A stretch of 27,021 bases of DNA, taken from assembly GCA_002711555.1 (NCBI GenBank), contig PARQ01000031.1, forward strand, positions 1 through 27,021, in the 5' to 3' direction. The notes under the pieces were generated by a model that did no database searches, was not told the DNA's origin, and saw only the letters and a program-made list of their open reading frames with translations. This DNA comes from Rhodospirillaceae bacterium (GTDB lineage: Bacteria; Pseudomonadota; Alphaproteobacteria; UBA8366). The translations under genes were made by a program, and so were the position numbers. Below, in pieces: positions 24,377-27,021 of this stretch. The first letter of the stretch is position 1, and each line of letters begins with the position of its first letter.

Positions 24377-27021
24377 CTAAGTACCGTTGGCATTTCCGCT
24401 CTTCCGCATAACTGAAAACGTTCGGCTTAAATCGGCTTGTATCGCAATTATTGCAGGCGCTACAAGAAGTACTAGCAAGGTCGTGACCACCAAGCCGAAA
24501 ATAATTGTAACCGCCATTGGAATAATAAATCGGGCTTGAAGGCTTGTTTCAAACAATAGGGGTGTGAGCCCTCCTATTGTTGTTGCGGAAGTCAGAATTA
24601 CTGCACGAAGTCTGTCGCACGCGCCATTTTTTATCGCTTCAATTGTTGGTTCACCATTTGAAATACGTTCATCGATAGTGCGTACAAGTATAATAGAGTC
24701 ATTAACGACAATGCCTGATAGTCCAACTAAAGCAATCAAACTTAAAACCGTAAGGTCATAGCCTAGCAGAATATGCCCAATCACAGCCCCAACAAAACCA
24801 AGCGGTATGATCGACATTACTACGAAAGGTCTGGTGTAGCTTGCAAAGACCCAAGCAAGAATTACATATATTGCCGAAAAGCCTATGAAGGTTCCAGTTT
24901 TCATATCATCAAGTGTGGTTTTTTGCTCTTCGGCTCTACCAGAGAAACCCGCTTTCAATCCATATTTAGCAGCAATTGCGAAAAGCCCATCTCTCTCAAG
25001 GGCCTCTAAAACCTTGTTGTTATTTGTTATTGCTTTGTCAGTCTCTGCTGTTACTGCAACGACACGCTTTCCATCCTCACGTGTGATACTTGAAAACCCC
25101 TTCTTTTCCCGGACATCTACTACTTCATTAAGCAGAACCTCAGCTCCGGCTGTCCCCCGCAATCGGAAACCATCAAGGCTCCGAATACCGTCACTATTCC
25201 GTAGCTGACGCACACGCACCGTGACTTCCTCATCTCCCCGTGGGAACCGTTTTGCAATCGCTCCCTCAAAAGCATTCCGCACCTGTCGTCCCACATTTTC
25301 AGTAGTAAAACCAAGACCACGTCCTTGTGGGTTCACGGCTATAATTGCTTCGCGTTTTCCAAACTGCAAGTCATCATTGACATCACTCACACCATTATAA
25401 CGCTCTAACAGGGCCCGCACTTCAGTGGCTGCTTGTTTAAGGTCATCCAAAATTCGACCTTTTAAGCGAACATCAACGTCACGTCCCGGAGGACCACCCT
25501 GCGCGGGCGTTATGGTAAAGATATCCATGCCCGGAATAGGCTTTATCCGAGCGCGCCATGCCTCAATAAAAGCAGTAGTTCTGATATCACGCTCGTCAGA
25601 TTCCACTAGCTCAACCACCATCCCGCCAAAATTATCAGCGTTGCTGACCGGAACATCTCCTCGAGCTACCGACATTCCAAATTTTAGGATACTGAAACGA
25701 ACCACCCCTCCCTTGCCTTCAGTAAGGGCGTACTCCGTTTCACGCATGCTTCGCTCCATCTCGCGAACCATTTTAATTGTTTGATCTCGCGGCGTGCCGG
25801 CGTTCATCTGCACCGAAGCAAACATGCGATTAGCCTCAGGTGCCGGGAAAAATGTAAAATTTATTCTGCCACCTATTAAAAGCCCAACACAGATTACAAA
25901 AGCGGCTATAGCAATGGAAATGGTGGTATAACGCCACCTAACAGCATGCATAACTATCTGCTCGAAACGATTATCACGGAACCGATTAAACCCTGAGTTA
26001 AACTTTGCCCTTAGGCCCTTTATCTCACCATTTGCTATTGCAAATGCCCCACGTAGGTGCCCCGGGAGCACTAGAAAGCATTCGATTAAGCTTGCGATAA
26101 TCATCGCAACCACAACCAATGGGATGCCTCTGATAATATCACCTATCACATCAGATATTATGAAAAGTGGCATAAAGGCAGCGATGGTAGTTAGCGACGA
26201 GGAAAATACCGGAGCTATCATATTGGTTGCTCCAAGCTCGGCAGCCTCTATTGGGCCGAGGCCAGAGCGCAACTGTTTATCAGCATGTTCTCCAACAACG
26301 ATCGCATCATCGACGACAATACCCAGCCCCATTATCATGCCGAAAAGACTAACCATATTTATCGATTGACCAGACGCAAGCATAACCGCAATCGTAGCTA
26401 AGATTGCCACCGGAATGCCAATAGAGATCCAGAAAGCCACTGAGACACTGAGAAACAAAAACAATATTAACACTACCAAAATTAGGCCGGTAAACCTATT
26501 TTCGAGTAAAAGTGCAATGCGACTCCGTATCAATTCTGACTGAACATCAAAGGTTTCGACCAGAAGGTTCGGTGGTAATGTAGGACGTAAATCCTTCAGG
26601 TAATTCTCTACTCGATCAGCCACTTCAAGAGCATCAGCGGCTACTGCCCTTTGAACGTGAAGTTCTATGGCACGAACGCCCTTCCGCTCCAGCGTTGGCT
26701 GAGTTTCCGAGAAACGTTCGCGCACAACCGCAATATCTTTTAGGAATACTTTTTCACCATTTTTTAGGGAACGCACTTCTATACGCCCGATTCCAGCCGC
26801 ACTCTTTTCTAGACCGATTGAACGTATTGTTTTTTTTAAGGCACCTGAGATATTTCCTGATGGAAGGTCCTGCGAAGCCCCACGTATGCGCTCAGAAATA
26901 TCGGCCAGCGTTAGATTTAATTCTAGAAGCCGCTCAGGCGCTACTTCCACCCATATTTCCTCGTCACGTGCGCCAGTAATATCCACCTTATCTATACCAC
27001 GATCGAGCAAATCATCGCGTA
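24377..27021 (-). CDS. RND-family inner-membrane efflux transporter (AcrB-like), 5' end beyond the right edge
   Basis: The frame is open to the window edge (reading RDDLLDRGIDKVDITGARDEE upstream of position 27000), so about 880 C-terminal residues of a protein usually over 1000 are visible. The TM4 aspartate pair of the proton relay is present in GLGIVVDDAIVVGEH. The periplasmic docking and pore parts include PGMDIFTITPAQGGPPGRDVDVRLKG and PQGRGLGFTTENVGRQVRNAF. The C-terminal membrane block runs from TFIGFSAIYVILAWVFASYTRPF through ALVGLSGIVVNDSIILVRTIDE to the end. Such pumps act with a membrane-fusion protein and an outer-membrane channel; those genes would lie to the right. A start codon inside the window (TTG at 27010) is spurious. 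Confidence 0.9.
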   Translation of the reverse strand, partial: RDDLLDRGIDKVDITGARDEEIWVEVAPERLLELNLTLADISERIRGASQDLPSGNISGALKKTIRSIGLEKSAAGIGRIEVRSLKNGEKVFLKDIAVVRERFSETQPTLERKGVRAIELHVQRAVAADALEVADRVENYLKDLRPTLPPNLLVETFDVQSELIRSRIALLLENRFTGLILVVLILFLFLSVSVAFWISIGIPVAILATIAVMLASGQSINMVSLFGMIMGLGIVVDDAIVVGEHADKQLRSGLGPIEAAELGATNMIAPVFSSSLTTIAAFMPLFIISDVIGDIIRGIPLVVVAMIIASLIECFLVLPGHLRGAFAIANGEIKGLRAKFNSGFNRFRDNRFEQIVMHAVRWRYTTISIAIAAFVICVGLLIGGRINFTFFPAPEANRMFASVQMNAGTPRDQTIKMVREMERSMRETEYALTEGKGGVVRFSILKFGMSVARGDVPVSNADNFGGMVVELVESDERDIRTTAFIEAWRARIKPIPGMDIFTITPAQGGPPGRDVDVRLKGRILDDLKQAATEVRALLERYNGVSDVNDDLQFGKREAIIAVNPQGRGLGFTTENVGRQVRNAFEGAIAKRFPRGDEEVTVRVRQLRNSDGIRSLDGFRLRGTAGAEVLLNEVVDVREKKGFSSITREDGKRVVAVTAETDKAITNNNKVLEALERDGLFAIAAKYGLKAGFSGRAEEQKTTLDDMKTGTFIGFSAIYVILAWVFASYTRPFVVMSIIPLGFVGAVIGHILLGYDLTVLSLIALVGLSGIVVNDSIILVRTIDERISNGEPTIEAIKNGACDRLRAVILTSATTIGGLTPLLFETSLQARFIIPMAVTIIFGLVVTTLLVLLVAPAIIAIQADLSRTFSVMRKSGNANGT

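Overview
The window looks like a chromosomal segment of a Gram-negative bacterium, most likely an alphaproteobacterium, possibly marine. This is inferred from gene content: an RhlE helicase with the GFGDETPAFL tail, SlyX, a signal-less NlpC/P60 protein, CaiB and GctAB-type CoA-transferases, a PaaG-like isomerase, and an RND pump. No rRNA, tRNA, CRISPR array, insertion sequence or integrase was recognised. Both edges cut through genes: the left edge through a giant exoprotein and the right edge through an RND transporter.

Region 1 (1-9.3 kb, minus strand) is the accessory part and the most unusual. It holds a two-gene unit. The first gene encodes an HlyC-type toxin-activating lysine acyltransferase (8559-9140). 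Three bases after its stop begins one uninterrupted frame that runs off the window (8555 to 1, at least 2851 residues). That giant protein has no signal peptide. It starts with a kexin/furin-like subtilisin domain (Asp215, His253, Ser418) and a P/Homo B domain, followed by RTX calcium-binding repeats, long cadherin/VCBS-like arrays and two copies of a roughly 3.12-kb supermodule. A good sigma70-like promoter lies just upstream of the acyltransferase. The likely reading is a type I-secreted giant RTX protease/adhesin that is, unusually, paired with an RTX acyltransferase. No secretion genes are visible here.

Region 2 (9.4-15.6 kb) carries a small alpha/beta hydrolase (minus), an RhlE-type DEAD-box RNA helicase (plus), an operon of three CoA-transferase genes (GctA-like, GctB-like and CaiB/BaiF, minus), a secreted MORN-repeat protein (plus) and a flavodoxin-fold protein (minus).

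Region 3 (15.8-27.0 kb) carries a type B carboxylesterase (plus), a MATE exporter (minus), an acetolactate synthase-like ThDP enzyme (minus), slyX (plus), an NlpC/P60 peptidase and a PaaG-like isomerase as a two-gene unit (plus), an HcaT-like MFS transporter (minus) and the C-terminal part of an RND efflux pump (minus). The acyl-CoA genes suggest catabolism of organic acids or aromatics, and the three transporters point to uptake or efflux, but no complete pathway is contained here. Gene spacing is tight: no gene-free stretch exceeds about 300 bases.
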